A model generated the notes under the pieces. It was given only the letters and a program-made list of their open reading frames with translations. It did not search any database and was not told the DNA's origin. From Kosakonia arachidis (GTDB lineage: Bacteria > Pseudomonadota > Gammaproteobacteria > Enterobacterales > Enterobacteriaceae), in assembly GCF_900116535.1 (NCBI RefSeq), contig NZ_FPAU01000003.1:374403-438402 (forward strand): a stretch of 64,000 nucleotides of DNA, given 5' to 3'. Below, in pieces: positions 1 through 8,561 of this stretch (within the stretch, counting starts at the first letter, position 1; every line of letters begins with the position of its first letter). The position numbers and the translations under genes were made by a program.

Positions 1-54
1 CCTGTTTAATATTTCATGGCGTGAAACGGACAATTTCATATCCCATAACTGAAT

Positions 55-147
55 TTAATTCCGGCAAATGAGTAGCTCACCTCTGCGGCTGAGCAATATA
101 ACTAACAGTGCGGCGACCACCAGGGCAATCGCCGCCAGGAACTTCAC
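55..147 (-). other. Possible 3' remnant of a membrane protein gene
   Basis: On the minus strand a GTG at 147-145 opens 30 codons that encode one strongly hydrophobic stretch followed by Ser-Arg-Arg-Gly, ending at a TAA (57-55). A second reading frame just upstream (about 200-150) also encodes hydrophobic residues, so this may be the frameshifted C-terminal end of a transporter lying downstream of the VOC gene. There is no Shine-Dalgarno sequence and no recognisable family motif. It could equally be chance. Confidence 0.18.
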
Positions 148-196
148 TCTGATAAAGCATCACGGCAATGCCCCGGCACAGGACGCCAGAAATCAC

Positions 197-589
197 TCAA
201 CCAGGGTAATAAAATTCAATTCGTATACCACTTGGCTCATAGCACATCATGTGCATGGACGGCCCTTCGCGAATCAAAGTAGGTTCGAACTCAATTTCGA
301 CCTGATGTGCCTTCAACACCTCAAGAATCTCATACAGGCCGTCTTTGGTTTCTACCCGCAAAGCCAGGTGATGGAGTCCGACATTGTTTTTGCGATTGAA
401 CTGAACAGGCTCCTCTGTTTGCGTTTTCCAGAGTGTGAGTGTTAGTGCTTCGTCTTTCACAAAGATGGCCGGATAGTCTTCGCGTCGTTTGACTTCCTGC
501 CAGCCCAGTAAATCAGTGAAGAACGCCGCGCTCTCTTCAAGATTTGATACGGCTAAGCCAATATGTTGTACACCATGAGTCACTGCCAT
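197..589 (-). CDS. VOC (glyoxalase/bleomycin-resistance) family protein
   Basis: A 130-residue single-domain protein of the vicinal oxygen chelate fold. The N-terminus (GVQHIGLAVSNLEESAAFF, about residues 6-24) is the usual first beta-alpha unit with a candidate metal-binding His. A second unit starts near residue 70 (GLHHLALRVE) and ends in an EFYYPG tail, so both beta-alpha-beta-beta-beta modules of a glyoxalase I-like subunit are present. Members bind a divalent metal and act as lyases, isomerases, dioxygenases or drug-binding proteins; the substrate here cannot be told. A purine-rich stretch precedes the ATG. It stands alone, about 200 bp beyond the 3' end of the alpha/beta hydrolase gene. 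Confidence 0.85.
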   Translation of the reverse strand: MAVTHGVQHIGLAVSNLEESAAFFTDLLGWQEVKRREDYPAIFVKDEALTLTLWKTQTEEPVQFNRKNNVGLHHLALRVETKDGLYEILEVLKAHQVEIEFEPTLIREGPSMHMMCYEPSGIRIEFYYPG

Positions 590-791
590 CGTTCCTGTCC
601 TCTTTCTGAAAGGCTTTGTTCAGGGATGATTGCCCTTCGACAAGCATGCCCGCGGTATGTGAAATCTGCTTTTACGTCCGGACAGCCACGCCCTGTGTAA
701 AAAACATAATGTTTTCCGGTTTTTGTTTTAAGCGTTCCCATTCACCATTACTGCCCGCGCGGCCTCAGAGCCGCTAAGCTTCAGAAGGGAG

Positions 792-1715
792 TCACTCCGC
801 CTGACGGACATGGCGGTCAAGAAACTCCCGAACGTCATCACCTATCTCTTTCGCATGCGTTTCAAGCGCGAAGTGACCGGTGTCATAGAAGTGTATCTCG
901 GCTTCCGGGATATCGCGTTTCCAGGCTTCGGCACCTGTGGCCATGAAAAACGGATCGTGTTTTCCCCAGACCGCCAGCAAAGGTGGTTGATATTCCCTGA
1001 AATACTGCTGAAACAGAGGGTACATCTTCACGTTCGAGGCATAATCCAGCAGCAGGTCCAGCTGGATCTCCGCATTGCCCGGACGTAATACCTGCATGCC
1101 TTCAAGCGAATAGCCATCAGGAGAAACCAGACTCGGATCGGCTACACCTTCCAGGTACTGCCACTTGATTGATGCCGGCGTCGGAAAATCACTCAGCGCA
1201 CTGCGGTTCTCGGGGGTAGGGTCGCGCCAATACTTCTGGATAGGTGCCCAGGCCTCTCCCAGTCCCTCTTCGTAAGCATTGCCGTTCTGGGAAATGATGG
1301 CGGTAATCCGCTGAGGATGCGTCAGCGCAAGACGCCATCCGACGGGTGCACCGTAGTCGTGAACCATCATGGCATAGGCGTCGAGGCCGAGCGCTTCAGT
1401 GAACTGGTCAATGGTCTCAGCCAGTTGGTCAAAGGTATACGCGTAGTCACCCCGATCTGGCGCCTCGGTAAAACCAAAGGCCGGCAAGTCTGGCGCTACC
1501 AGATGATAACGATCTGCCAGCAGGGCAATAAGGTCACGGAACATAAATGATGAACCCGCGAAACCGTGCAGCATTAGCAGGACAGGCGATGCCGGATCGC
1601 CGGCTTCACGGTAAAAAACGTTAACGCTGCCCACCTGTTGATAGCGGTAATGAATCTGCGCGGCCGCCGTGGCAGGCGCTTTATCTGCAGGTGATGATGC
1701 GAAATGAGAAGACAT
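792..1715 (-). CDS. Alpha/beta hydrolase (haloalkane dehalogenase/epoxide hydrolase-like)
   Basis: About 307 residues with the complete alpha/beta hydrolase layout. There is an oxyanion-hole HGFAG (residues 50-54). The nucleophile elbow is VHDYGAPVG, whose central residue is Asp rather than Ser, as in haloalkane dehalogenases and epoxide hydrolases. A GKHDPFF acid segment and a DTGHFALE His segment follow near the C-terminus. The start at 1715 is chosen because GAGG lies about 10 bases upstream; an ATG at 1730 has no such site. The gene is transcribed divergently from the CGNR regulator, and their shared spacer carries four GGTTAC-type half-sites, so control by that regulator is likely. The real substrate is unknown. 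Confidence 0.83.
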   Translation of the reverse strand: MSSHFASSPADKAPATAAAQIHYRYQQVGSVNVFYREAGDPASPVLLMLHGFAGSSFMFRDLIALLADRYHLVAPDLPAFGFTEAPDRGDYAYTFDQLAETIDQFTEALGLDAYAMMVHDYGAPVGWRLALTHPQRITAIISQNGNAYEEGLGEAWAPIQKYWRDPTPENRSALSDFPTPASIKWQYLEGVADPSLVSPDGYSLEGMQVLRPGNAEIQLDLLLDYASNVKMYPLFQQYFREYQPPLLAVWGKHDPFFMATGAEAWKRDIPEAEIHFYDTGHFALETHAKEIGDDVREFLDRHVRQAE

Positions 1716-1730
1716 AACAGTGAACCTCAT

Positions 1731-1802
1731 GTAACCATTAAAGTGCTTTATTGAAGGTTACATATAATTCTGGTAACCTGTCAAAATTATTTATTAGGTT
1801 AC
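1731..1802. promoter_or_regulatory. Divergent operator: four GGTTAC half-sites
   Basis: The hydrolase/CGNR spacer has AGGTTAC at 1755-1761 and its exact inverse GTAACCT at 1773-1779, separated by 11 bases. A further direct copy AGGTTAC lies at 1796-1802 and an inverted GTAACC at 1731-1736. The repeats cover the expected promoters of both divergent genes, which fits autoregulation by the CGNR protein plus control of the hydrolase. Protein-DNA pairing is inferred. Confidence 0.5.
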
Positions 1803-1810
1803 GGGTGTGT

Positions 1811-2386
1811 ATGGAAATCAAAAAACTTTCTTCTCCGCCTCTCTTCCTCGCCGATAACCTCGCACTGGACTTCATCAATAGTGAGTACGGGACGGGTGAC
1901 AACAGACATGATTGCTTTGATGACGCCCGAAGCGTTATCGACTGGCTGGAAACGACGGGCCTTGTGCTGAAAGGAACTGTGGCTCCGCCTGAATTACTGG
2001 CAGAGGCTCGCCAACTCCGCGATGCCGCCCGGGCAGTCGTGCATGCCGCGATGAAGTCGTGTGAGGCAGACCTGACGGTGATTAACAGAATATTTGAAAA
2101 AGGGCGTCCTGAGACACGGCTGACATGGGATCAAGATACGCAGCGCTATCGTGTGGATGTTCGTTCAGATACGGAAAGCCCCGCGGGCCTACTGTGGCCC
2201 GTTGCCGACGCGCTTATAAAACTCGTCACGGATGACAAATTCGAATACGTACGACAGTGTGAGGGCCACAATTGTATTTTACTGTTTCACGATTTAAGCA
2301 AATCCCATCGACGCCGCTGGTGCAGCATGGCCACCTGCGGCAATCGTATGAAAGTGGCCGCATTTCGAAACAGGAAAGATTCATAG
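1811..2386 (+). CDS. CGNR zinc-finger transcriptional regulator
   Basis: A 191-residue protein. The N-terminal half (FLADNLALDFINSEYG near residue 12) is the ABATE-type ligand-binding domain. The C-terminus has the four-Cys CGNR zinc finger: a CEGHNC pair, a basic linker, then CSMATCGNR with the signature motif. Such proteins are regarded as stress-related DNA-binding regulators. The ATG at 1811 is chosen because it begins the conserved domain; an in-frame ATG at 1751 would run through the operator repeats. Its divergent alpha/beta hydrolase neighbour is the natural target. Confidence 0.83.
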   Translation: MEIKKLSSPPLFLADNLALDFINSEYGTGDNRHDCFDDARSVIDWLETTGLVLKGTVAPPELLAEARQLRDAARAVVHAAMKSCEADLTVINRIFEKGRPETRLTWDQDTQRYRVDVRSDTESPAGLLWPVADALIKLVTDDKFEYVRQCEGHNCILLFHDLSKSHRRRWCSMATCGNRMKVAAFRNRKDS

Positions 2387-2395
2387 CAATCCAGA

Positions 2396-2415
2396 CCGCA
2401 CTTTTAAAAGTGCGG
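2396..2415. terminator. Perfect 20-bp palindrome after the CGNR gene
   Basis: CCGCACTTTTAAAAGTGCGG reads identically on both strands and begins 10 bases after the CGNR stop codon. As RNA it would fold into a hairpin with GC-rich base and AT-rich top. No long U-run follows, so termination is probable rather than certain; a binding site is the alternative. Confidence 0.4.
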
Positions 2416-2889
2416 CTTCGGGACATGCACGCAAGAACATACCGCGTCCGGGTGTGCGGACGCATTAAACTCTGCGCATATTAAACGGGTACAACGTGAA
2501 CGGGATTATCCTGAGTACTCGGCGCTATGTGATATCCCCGATGCCATTAAATGGTGGGTACAAGCTGAAAGAACCCGGCGAGCGCACCAGTATGATTCTC
2601 GACAGACTGCAAATGAAGCGAGCTGTCAGGGAGAGCCTGGTTTTACCAGGCAAAACTCAGGTAAAAACCATCGTTCAGAGTTAAACGGCAGCGCAGCTTA
2701 ACACAGCCCTGTTCTACAGGATTTATATCCGCCTTTCCCAATCTGTACCCCCACCCTGAATACTCTGTTTATCCCTGCCAACGTTTTCTTTTCAGAAAAC
2801 CACTTCGTTGTGAAAATTTTATTTATTCTCTATTAATTGATTTAAAAGAACTTTTTAAATCATTACCCCACCCGGAACAAAACAATCGC
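2416..2889. other. Non-coding stretch upstream of the TetR gene
   Basis: About 470 bases. Short open frames occur (for example 2496-2684) but lack a Shine-Dalgarno sequence and any recognisable motif. The last 100 bases are AT-rich and lead into the TetR promoter. I see no other structure. Confidence 0.4.
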
Positions 2890-2918
2890 TTGACCTGGTA
2901 GAATGATCGTTCTACCTT
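2890..2918 (+). promoter_or_regulatory. TetR promoter with overlapping palindromic operator
   Basis: TTGACC (2890-2895) and TACCTT (2913-2918) sit 17 bases apart as a sigma-70-like promoter. Between and over them lies GGTAGAATGATCGTTCTACC (2897-2916), a 20-bp palindrome with one mismatched pair. This is a typical size for a TetR dimer site and implies autorepression. The -10 box ends only 6 bases before the start codon, so the mRNA would have almost no leader. Confidence 0.55.
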
Positions 2919-2924
2919 TAACGC

Positions 2925-3500
2925 ATGAACAAGAAGCCAAGTAATACACGAGAAAAAATCCTCACTACCGCTGAGCAGCTCATCTATCAGAACGGCATCC
3001 ACGCCATGGGCATGGACCTTCTGGTGAAGACCTCAGGCGTAGCAAGGAAAAGTATTTATCGCCATTTCGCGAACAAGGAGGACGTGGCGTCGGCCGCGTT
3101 GAATGAGCGTGACGAACGGTGGATGCAGTGGTTCAGAACCGAGTCTGATAAAGGCGAGACGCCTCAGGATCGCATTCTGAACATGTTTACTGTTCTGAAA
3201 AGCTGGTTTGAGTCTGAAGGCTTCCGGGGCTGTGCCTTTATCAACACAGCCGGAGAGGTGGGAGACCCGGACGATCCTGTTCGCCTGATAGCGAAAATGC
3301 ATAAGCAAAAACTGCTTGATTATACGCTCGAGCTCAGCGTGCAGCTGAACACAGAACACCCTGCAGCTCTGGCCAGACAACTGCTGATTTTGGTGGAGGG
3401 GGCTATCACCATGACATACGTGATGGGCGACCGGAACGCCGCTGACGACGCGCGGGACGTTGCAAAAGTTTTGCTGGAGCGGGTCTCAGCCGGGGCCTGA
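2925..3500 (+). CDS. TetR/AcrR family transcriptional regulator
   Basis: 191 residues. Residues about 5-60 form the TetR DNA-binding domain: TREKILTTAEQLIYQNG, the helix-turn-helix region GMDLLVKTSGVARKSIYRHF, and NKEDV beginning the next helix. The remaining alpha-helical domain should bind a small ligand. There is no purine-rich ribosome site before the ATG, and the promoter lies immediately upstream, suggesting leaderless or near-leaderless translation. The downstream DUF1348 gene, 50 bases on and in the same direction, is a likely co-regulated target. Confidence 0.88.
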   Translation: MNKKPSNTREKILTTAEQLIYQNGIHAMGMDLLVKTSGVARKSIYRHFANKEDVASAALNERDERWMQWFRTESDKGETPQDRILNMFTVLKSWFESEGFRGCAFINTAGEVGDPDDPVRLIAKMHKQKLLDYTLELSVQLNTEHPAALARQLLILVEGAITMTYVMGDRNAADDARDVAKVLLERVSAGA

Positions 3501-3550
3501 GTAACGAATATTTTTATTGCCTATAAACCGAAATTAAGAGGAATTTAACC

Positions 3551-4027
3551 ATGACCAATGCACAAGTCCGTCCGCCGCTCCCGCCATTTACACTGGAAAC
3601 TGCTATCGAGAAAGTTCGTCTGGCTGAGGATGGCTGGAATACCCGCGACGCTGCAAAAGTCGCACTGGCTTATTCGCTGGACACCAAATGGCGTAACCGT
3701 GCGGAGTTCGCGAATAATCGTGAAGAAGCCGAAGGGTTCCTCGCCCGTAAGTGGAAAAAAGAGCTCGAATACCGCCTCATCAAAGAGCTGTGGGCGTTTG
3801 GCGGAAACCGAATTGCTGTCCGTTACGCTTACGAATGGCGGGATGACTCAGGTAACTGGTTCCGCTCTTACGGCAACGAAAACTGGGAGTTTGAGGCCGA
3901 TGGCCTAATGAAACGTCGCTTCGCATGTATCAATGACATGCCCATCAAAGAAAGCGAGCGCAAATTCTTCTGGCCGCTGGGACGTCGTCCTGACGATCAT
4001 CCGAGCCTCTCTGACCTGGGTCTGTAA
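3551..4027 (+). CDS. DUF1348 family (NTF2/SnoaL-like fold) protein
   Basis: 158 residues covering the whole family length. Recognisable segments are the N-terminal [20 protein letters not shown], the WRNRAEF core, [11 protein letters not shown], the beta-sheet [20 protein letters not shown], and the C-terminal [15 protein letters not shown]. The fold is a small alpha+beta barrel; the biochemical role of this family is not established to my knowledge. AAGAGGA precedes the ATG at good spacing. It follows the TetR gene and is followed by the lipase remnant. Confidence 0.85.
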   Translation: MTNAQVRPPLPPFTLETAIEKVRLAEDGWNTRDAAKVALAYSLDTKWRNRAEFANNREEAEGFLARKWKKELEYRLIKELWAFGGNRIAVRYAYEWRDDSGNWFRSYGNENWEFEADGLMKRRFACINDMPIKESERKFFWPLGRRPDDHPSLSDLGL

Positions 4028-4038
4028 TTCATTGAGTT

Positions 4039-4368
4039 ATGACGCGCAAGTCCCGCGGTTACTGTCCCGGCGGGGGCTGGGTTCTGGGCGATTTTGCTAC
4101 CCACGAACATCTCGTTCGTAACCTGGTGAGTGAGTCAGGTGCAGCAGCCGTCTTTGTCAACTATACACCATCACCGGAAGCGCATTTCCCGGTTGCGATT
4201 AATCAGGCCTATGCGGCAACTCGCTGGGTTGCCGAAATTGGCGTAGACGGCACCCGCTACAACGGGTTAATTCATGATTACGGTCTGCTGAACGCGCTGA
4301 GCGACGTGCCTGCCGTGTGGACCGCGCTTGGTCAGGCCGCCTATGAACTGAAAGAACACCTGAAATAA
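4039..4368 (+). pseudogene. Degraded copy of the exported alpha/beta hydrolase (lipase) gene
   Basis: The frame encodes a shortened relative of the intact lipase at 42937-43947. It begins at the oxyanion-hole region (GGGWVLGD, equivalent to residues 106-113 of the intact protein), runs to GVDG (167-170), then jumps to TRYNG (299-303) and continues to the normal C-terminus ELKEHLK. The signal peptide, about 100 N-terminal residues, the nucleophile motif GNSVGG and the acid region are missing; four residues (HGKE) are also lost before the main gap. Only the GGG turn and the catalytic His region remain, so activity is very unlikely. The junction reads ACCCGC, a sequence that could have been present at both deletion ends. 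Confidence 0.85.
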
Positions 4369-4410
4369 CCGCCAACTGACTGGCCGGTTTCATCGGGCGG
4401 TCCTTTTTTA
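4368..4410 (+). terminator. Rho-independent terminator after the lipase remnant
   Basis: ACCGCC (4368-4373) pairs with GGCGGT (4396-4401), with an inner ACTGGCCGGT able to pair in the loop, and a run of T at 4404-4409 follows. It starts at the stop codon of the remnant, as expected for the terminator of the original gene. Confidence 0.6.
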
Positions 4411-4583
4411 CCCTCTGCCTGTTGTCCGGATCGGGATGCGAATTTTTGGAACCGGACCATTCAACATTTTCATATATCCCCCGTTAAGCGTGCGACCTGT
4501 TACTTATCGGGGGCTTTTTTCGACTCAGTAATAACGATAAACGGTCACTGGCGCGGCATGTCGTTTCGCTGCAGGTAACGAAG

Positions 4584-5309
4584 TCATATACCTGTCTGGC
4601 GGTAGCGTGACTCGAGTTTGTCGAGAAAAGTGAATAATGCTCTGTTCATTTCGCTGTAGTCGTGGCTCCGTAATTCTTCTGGTGTCTGAACGAATCGATA
4701 TTCTGCTGCCCGACGCAAATCCCGCTCGGAATGCGCGATCAGCAATTCGACAAGAGCCAGTGTAAGCTCCATATGGCACTGAAACCCGTAGACCAGCTCA
4801 GAATAAGCAACTATCTGGCGCGGGCATCCTTCGCTCCAGGCGATGATCTCCGCCTCGGGCGTAAGTCCCGGCATGTCGTTATGCCAGTGCCCGACATCAA
4901 GCTTATTACCGAAGTGAGAAAACAGCGGGTTCTGCTCGCTTTCTGCAGTCATAAAAACGGGGAACTTGCCGATCTCTTTTTCCGGGCTGTGCGCGAAGTG
5001 TGCACCCAGTGCTTCCCCAATCAGTTGAGCGCCCAGGCAGACGCCGATGACGGCTTTACCCAGTTGTACTGCAGAGGCAATAAGTGCCTGTTCTGCTCTG
5101 GAGTCAAAATGTGCACATTCATCAGGCATGACGGATGGATCCTGCGGCCCCCCCATGACTACCAGCAGATCGATATTCCGTGCATCTTCAGGAAGTTTCT
5201 GACCTGCATAAACGCGAGAGAAGGTTACCTCATGGCCACGAATCATGGCCCAGGTTTCAAACGCGCCGGGTGCTTCAAAATGTTCATGCACAATAAAATG
5301 TACTCGCAT
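4584..5309 (-). CDS. Class I glutamine amidotransferase-like protein
   Basis: 241 residues with the triad-type GATase fold. The nucleophile Cys91 lies in GVCLGAQLIGEALG, and His179 and Glu181 in YGFQCHMEL. The VMGGPQDP turn near residue 52 forms the oxyanion strand. No synthetase domain is attached, so it resembles the stand-alone GMP-synthase-like amidotransferases, some of which hydrolyse gamma-glutamyl compounds rather than deliver ammonia. The substrate is unknown. It is transcribed divergently from an AraC-type regulator 90 bases away, which may control it. Confidence 0.85.
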   Translation of the reverse strand: MRVHFIVHEHFEAPGAFETWAMIRGHEVTFSRVYAGQKLPEDARNIDLLVVMGGPQDPSVMPDECAHFDSRAEQALIASAVQLGKAVIGVCLGAQLIGEALGAHFAHSPEKEIGKFPVFMTAESEQNPLFSHFGNKLDVGHWHNDMPGLTPEAEIIAWSEGCPRQIVAYSELVYGFQCHMELTLALVELLIAHSERDLRRAAEYRFVQTPEELRSHDYSEMNRALFTFLDKLESRYRQTGI

Positions 5310-5398
5310 AGGCTTATATCCTTCAGAGTCTTGTTAAGTAATAAGTCAGGCGCACATCACCCCCTGCGAAATACCGGTCGGGTAACGCCAGTCGGAAC

Positions 5399-6193
5399 AT
5401 GATAGACGTGAGGTTTGATTCTGAAATGTCAGTAAGCATCGATAAAGCGCCAAGGCACGATGACTCAACAGGCTGGTCAGCGACGGCCATTTCCTACCGG
5501 CGTGGGGAAGAGGATCCCCCTCATTATCACCTGGAAGGGCAACTTTTATACGCCAGCAGTGGCGTTCTGCTGGTTGAGGCCGTAGGCAGGCGGTGGGTTA
5601 TTCCCCCTCAGCGGGCGCTCTGGCTCCCACCGTTGATGGAACACTCATACAGACTTCTGTCGCGTACGGAGCTGCGCGCCGTTTACTTCAGCGGCAGCCT
5701 GATTTCTGAGTGCGCACATTTCGCGAAGAATGACCGGGTACACGTGATCGACGTGGTCCCGCTGGTAAAGGAATTAATCGCTGGCCTGTTTATAAATGAT
5801 TACCACACGCTGACGAAGCGAAAAATGGCGCTTTTACTTCTGGAAATTATCGGCGAGGCGCCATCCGTACCCGCAGAATTACCGATGCCGCAGGATGACC
5901 GGTTATTACGTGCTGCAGGAGAGCTGATGCTCAGCCATCGCTGGGAAACCTCGTTGACCGATATGGCTGACATAGCAAACATGTCGGAAAGGTCTTTCTC
6001 CCGCCTGTTTTCACGTGATACGGGGTTCAGCTTCCGGACATGGAAGCAGCGTGCAAGAATATACGCATCACTGGATCTTCTTTCTGAAAACGTACCTGTT
6101 AAACAGATTGCCTGGCGGCTTGGTTTTTCATCACCGGCCGCATTTTCTGCTGCGTTTCGTGCCGTTATGGGGCTGACACCCGGTGAGTTTTGA
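5399..6193 (+). CDS. AraC family regulator with N-terminal cupin
   Basis: 264 residues. An N-terminal cupin (PPHYHLEGQLLYASSG near residue 40; WVIPPQRALWLPPLMEHS near 70) is followed by the two helix-turn-helix units of AraC proteins (MADIANMSERSFSRLFSRDT; VKQIAWRLGFSSPAAFSAAF) and the family C-terminus GLTPGEF. The layout with a metal-type cupin resembles NimR-like efflux regulators. It may control the divergent amidotransferase-like gene. The ATG at 5399 is used; a second at 5426 is possible. Confidence 0.85.
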   Translation: MIDVRFDSEMSVSIDKAPRHDDSTGWSATAISYRRGEEDPPHYHLEGQLLYASSGVLLVEAVGRRWVIPPQRALWLPPLMEHSYRLLSRTELRAVYFSGSLISECAHFAKNDRVHVIDVVPLVKELIAGLFINDYHTLTKRKMALLLLEIIGEAPSVPAELPMPQDDRLLRAAGELMLSHRWETSLTDMADIANMSERSFSRLFSRDTGFSFRTWKQRARIYASLDLLSENVPVKQIAWRLGFSSPAAFSAAFRAVMGLTPGEF

Positions 6194-6322
6194 CGGAGGC
6201 TCAGTCGGGGAACGGTGATATATCGGGTATTAACGCTATCCGGCACAGTGTCGATGCTGACACCACGATTATCAGGTGTTAAATGAGAAAGAGGCGGAAC
6301 ACACCGCGACTGAAAACACAGG

Positions 6323-6349
6323 CAGCCCGGCTCTTCAGTCGCCGGGCTG
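6323..6349 (-). terminator. Hairpin downstream of cynS
   Basis: CAGCCCGGC (6323-6331) and GCCGGGCTG (6341-6349) form a perfect 9-bp stem with a 9-base loop, starting 14 bases beyond the cynS stop. On the minus strand the stem is followed by CCTGTGTTTT, so the U-run is weak. Confidence 0.55.
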
Positions 6350-6362
6350 AATTCTGAAAGGA

Positions 6363-6833
6363 TCAGAAAGGCTTGGTCGGCAGGTACTTGCCGTCCAGGG
6401 TGATTACCGCACGATGGCCACCATCCGGATCATCAACTTTCTTGATGTCGAGTTTGAAGTTAATGGCGCTGATGATGCCGTCGCCGAACTTCTCATGCAC
6501 CAGAGCCTTAAGGGTAGGCCCGTAAACTGACATCATCTCGTAGAAACGGTAGATTGTCGGATCTGTCGGGATGCCATCGGTAAAGCTGCCGCGGACAGGC
6601 ACCGACTGCAACAGTTTAACTTCATCAGCATTCAGGTCGAGCTTCTTGCCAACCACTACGGCTGCGTCGGCGGGCAACGGATGCTGACCGAGCAGGGCTG
6701 CGGTAACAAAGGCCTCCGACAAACCTGTGCCATCAACGATTTCGGCGAAGGAGAGCTCCTTGCGGGCCTTAGCCAGAATAATGGTTTCGGTGAGTGCCTG
6801 ACGCGCGGCCTGAGTGACTTGAGTCTGGATCAT
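6363..6833 (-). CDS. cynS: Cyanate hydratase (cyanase)
   Basis: 156 residues, the exact length of the enterobacterial enzyme. It decomposes cyanate with bicarbonate to ammonia and carbon dioxide in the cytoplasm as a homodecamer. The known catalytic residues are all present at their standard positions: Arg96 and Glu99 in YRFYEMM, and Ser122 in ISAINF. The N-terminal helical domain and the C-terminal dimer domain ([20 protein letters not shown]) are complete. It follows cynT by 27 bases in one operon. AGGAGA precedes the ATG. Expression should depend on CynR and cyanate. Confidence 0.97.
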   Translation of the reverse strand: MIQTQVTQAARQALTETIILAKARKELSFAEIVDGTGLSEAFVTAALLGQHPLPADAAVVVGKKLDLNADEVKLLQSVPVRGSFTDGIPTDPTIYRFYEMMSVYGPTLKALVHEKFGDGIISAINFKLDIKKVDDPDGGHRAVITLDGKYLPTKPF

Positions 6834-6860
6834 GGTCTTTTCTCCTGGTAGGTAAGGGGT

Positions 6861-7520
6861 TCAGGCAACATGCCTGGCCTGTGAGGAAACGGCGTTAACT
6901 TCTGGATTTTCAGCAAGGGACAGGAAGGTGCCGGTTGTGCCATCAAAAGCATCAATGCGACCGCTCTCAATGTCATAGATCCAGCCGTGCAGCGTTACCC
7001 GGCCTTCTTCAAGCGCCAGGCGAACGGATGGGTGGGTCTGGATATTAGCCAGCTGAGCGATGACGTTTTCGCGCACCATAGCCGCGATTTTGGCTGACTG
7101 ATCGGAATGCTGCCGGGCTTCATTCACCACACGGGCTGAATCGGCATAGCGCAACCAGCTCGATACGGCGGGCATATGGTCAAGGCATTTGCAGGTGGCA
7201 ACGGCAGTCATGGCGCCACAGTCAGAGTGGCCGCAAATCACGATGTCATTCACCTGCAGCGCGGCAACCGCATATTCGACAGAGGCTGAAACGCCGCCCG
7301 GTTCCGGACCATAAGACGGCACAATATTACCGGCGTTGCGGATCACAAATAAATCGCCAGGTTCGCGCTGGGTAACCAGTTCAGGCACCAGGCGGCTGTC
7401 GGAGCAGGAAATAAACAAAGCTCTTGGGCTCTGCTGGTTAGCCAAACTTTTGAACAGCTTGACCCGCTCAGGGAAGGCGTTTTCCTGGAACTTCAGAAAA
7501 CCTTCGATAATCTCTTTCAT
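6861..7520 (-). CDS. cynT: Beta-class carbonic anhydrase of the cyn operon
   Basis: 219 residues from the ATG at 7520, matching the Escherichia coli CynT length; an upstream TTG at 7553 would add 11 residues without support. Zinc ligands Cys39 (FISCSDSR), His98 and Cys101 ([10 protein letters not shown]) and the Asp41-Arg43 dyad are present. It rehydrates the carbon dioxide released by cyanase so that bicarbonate is not lost during cyanate breakdown. It is first in the operon with cynS and divergent from cynR. The transporter-like gene cynX, third in E. coli, is absent here. Confidence 0.95.
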   Translation of the reverse strand: MKEIIEGFLKFQENAFPERVKLFKSLANQQSPRALFISCSDSRLVPELVTQREPGDLFVIRNAGNIVPSYGPEPGGVSASVEYAVAALQVNDIVICGHSDCGAMTAVATCKCLDHMPAVSSWLRYADSARVVNEARQHSDQSAKIAAMVRENVIAQLANIQTHPSVRLALEEGRVTLHGWIYDIESGRIDAFDGTTGTFLSLAENPEVNAVSSQARHVA

Positions 7521-7626
7521 GGTTGCAGTCTCAGTGTCGGTTGTATGTGACAAAGAGTAGGTAACCTCTGGTATAAGGTAAAAGTCTAAATTATTATGAG
7601 GTAATTCAGATAATCTTATGGAGTGA

Positions 7627-8517
7627 ATGATGCTTGCCCGGCATATACGGTATTTTCAGGCGGTTGCTGAACATCTCAGTTTCACCAAAGCTGCAGCGGC
7701 GCTGCACGTCTCTCAGCCAGCTCTCTCGCAACTGGTGAAGCAGCTGGAGGAAGAGCTTGGCACCCAGTTGTTCGATCGGTCTGGACGTACAACACGGCTG
7801 ACTGATACCGGGCAGGCTTACCTTCAGTATGTGCGCCGCGCTTCTCATGAGTTACGGGAAGCCACGCGCGCAATCCATGACGTGATCGATCTCAGCCGTG
7901 GTTCGCTTCGCGTGGCCGTGACGCCTACCTTCACAACGTATCTTGTCGGGCCGCTGGTTGAGGCATTTCATCTTCGCTATCCAGATATCACCCTCAACGT
8001 GCGGGAAATTTCACAGGAGAGCATTGAAGACCAGCTTCAGGAAGGCGAGCTGGATCTGGGGATAGCTTTCGGCGAAGTAAATTGCCCGGATATAGATGTC
8101 ATACCGTTGCTGGATGAGATACTTGCCCTGGTGGTCAACACCGGGCATCCACTGGCGAAGGAAAAATCTGCCGGACTGCAGGCTCTGAACACGGAGTCCC
8201 TTGTATTACTCAGCAAAGAGTTCGCTACCCGCGAACAGATTGACAGCTACTGCCGTAAACACGGCATTCATCCAAAGGTAATGATGGAAGCTAACGCTCT
8301 CGGAGCGGTAATAGAAATTGTTCGCAGGACATCTTTATCCACGCTGTTGCCCGCCAGAACCGCCCTGGCCCAGGAAAATCTGGTGGCGATCGCGCTCGAA
8401 CCCGAGCGCCTGACGCGCACCGCGGTTCTCATGCGGCGAAGGGATGCTTATCAGAGTTTTGCTGCCCAGGCATTTACTGAACTGGCTGTAGAAGTATCCG
8501 CTCAGTTGAACGGGTAA
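7627..8517 (+). CDS. cynR: LysR-type activator of the cyanate operon
   Basis: 296 residues. The N-terminal winged helix ([20 protein letters not shown], then [17 protein letters not shown]) and a periplasmic-binding-protein-like effector domain are complete. Segments such as [33 protein letters not shown] and [11 protein letters not shown] match E. coli CynR as I know it. It lies about 100 bases from, and opposite to, cynT, the standard arrangement. ATGATG gives two possible starts (7627, 7630) after GGAG. Confidence 0.93.
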   Translation: MMLARHIRYFQAVAEHLSFTKAAAALHVSQPALSQLVKQLEEELGTQLFDRSGRTTRLTDTGQAYLQYVRRASHELREATRAIHDVIDLSRGSLRVAVTPTFTTYLVGPLVEAFHLRYPDITLNVREISQESIEDQLQEGELDLGIAFGEVNCPDIDVIPLLDEILALVVNTGHPLAKEKSAGLQALNTESLVLLSKEFATREQIDSYCRKHGIHPKVMMEANALGAVIEIVRRTSLSTLLPARTALAQENLVAIALEPERLTRTAVLMRRRDAYQSFAAQAFTELAVEVSAQLNG

Positions 8518-8543
8518 CCACCCTTATGGTAGTGACTAAAGGA

Positions 8544-8561
8544 GACGGGGCTGACCCCGTC
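8544..8561 (+). terminator. Short GC hairpin after cynR
   Basis: GACGGGG (8544-8550), CTGA loop, CCCCGTC (8555-8561): a perfect 7-bp stem 26 bases after the cynR stop. There is no U-run, so it is a weak or Rho-assisted candidate. The rest of the 270-base gap to the histidine kinase gene shows no gene. Confidence 0.35.

Noticed and set aside
2496-2684. 62-codon plus-strand frame between the CGNR and TetR genes
   Set aside because: No ribosome site, no motif, and unusual composition; treated as non-coding.
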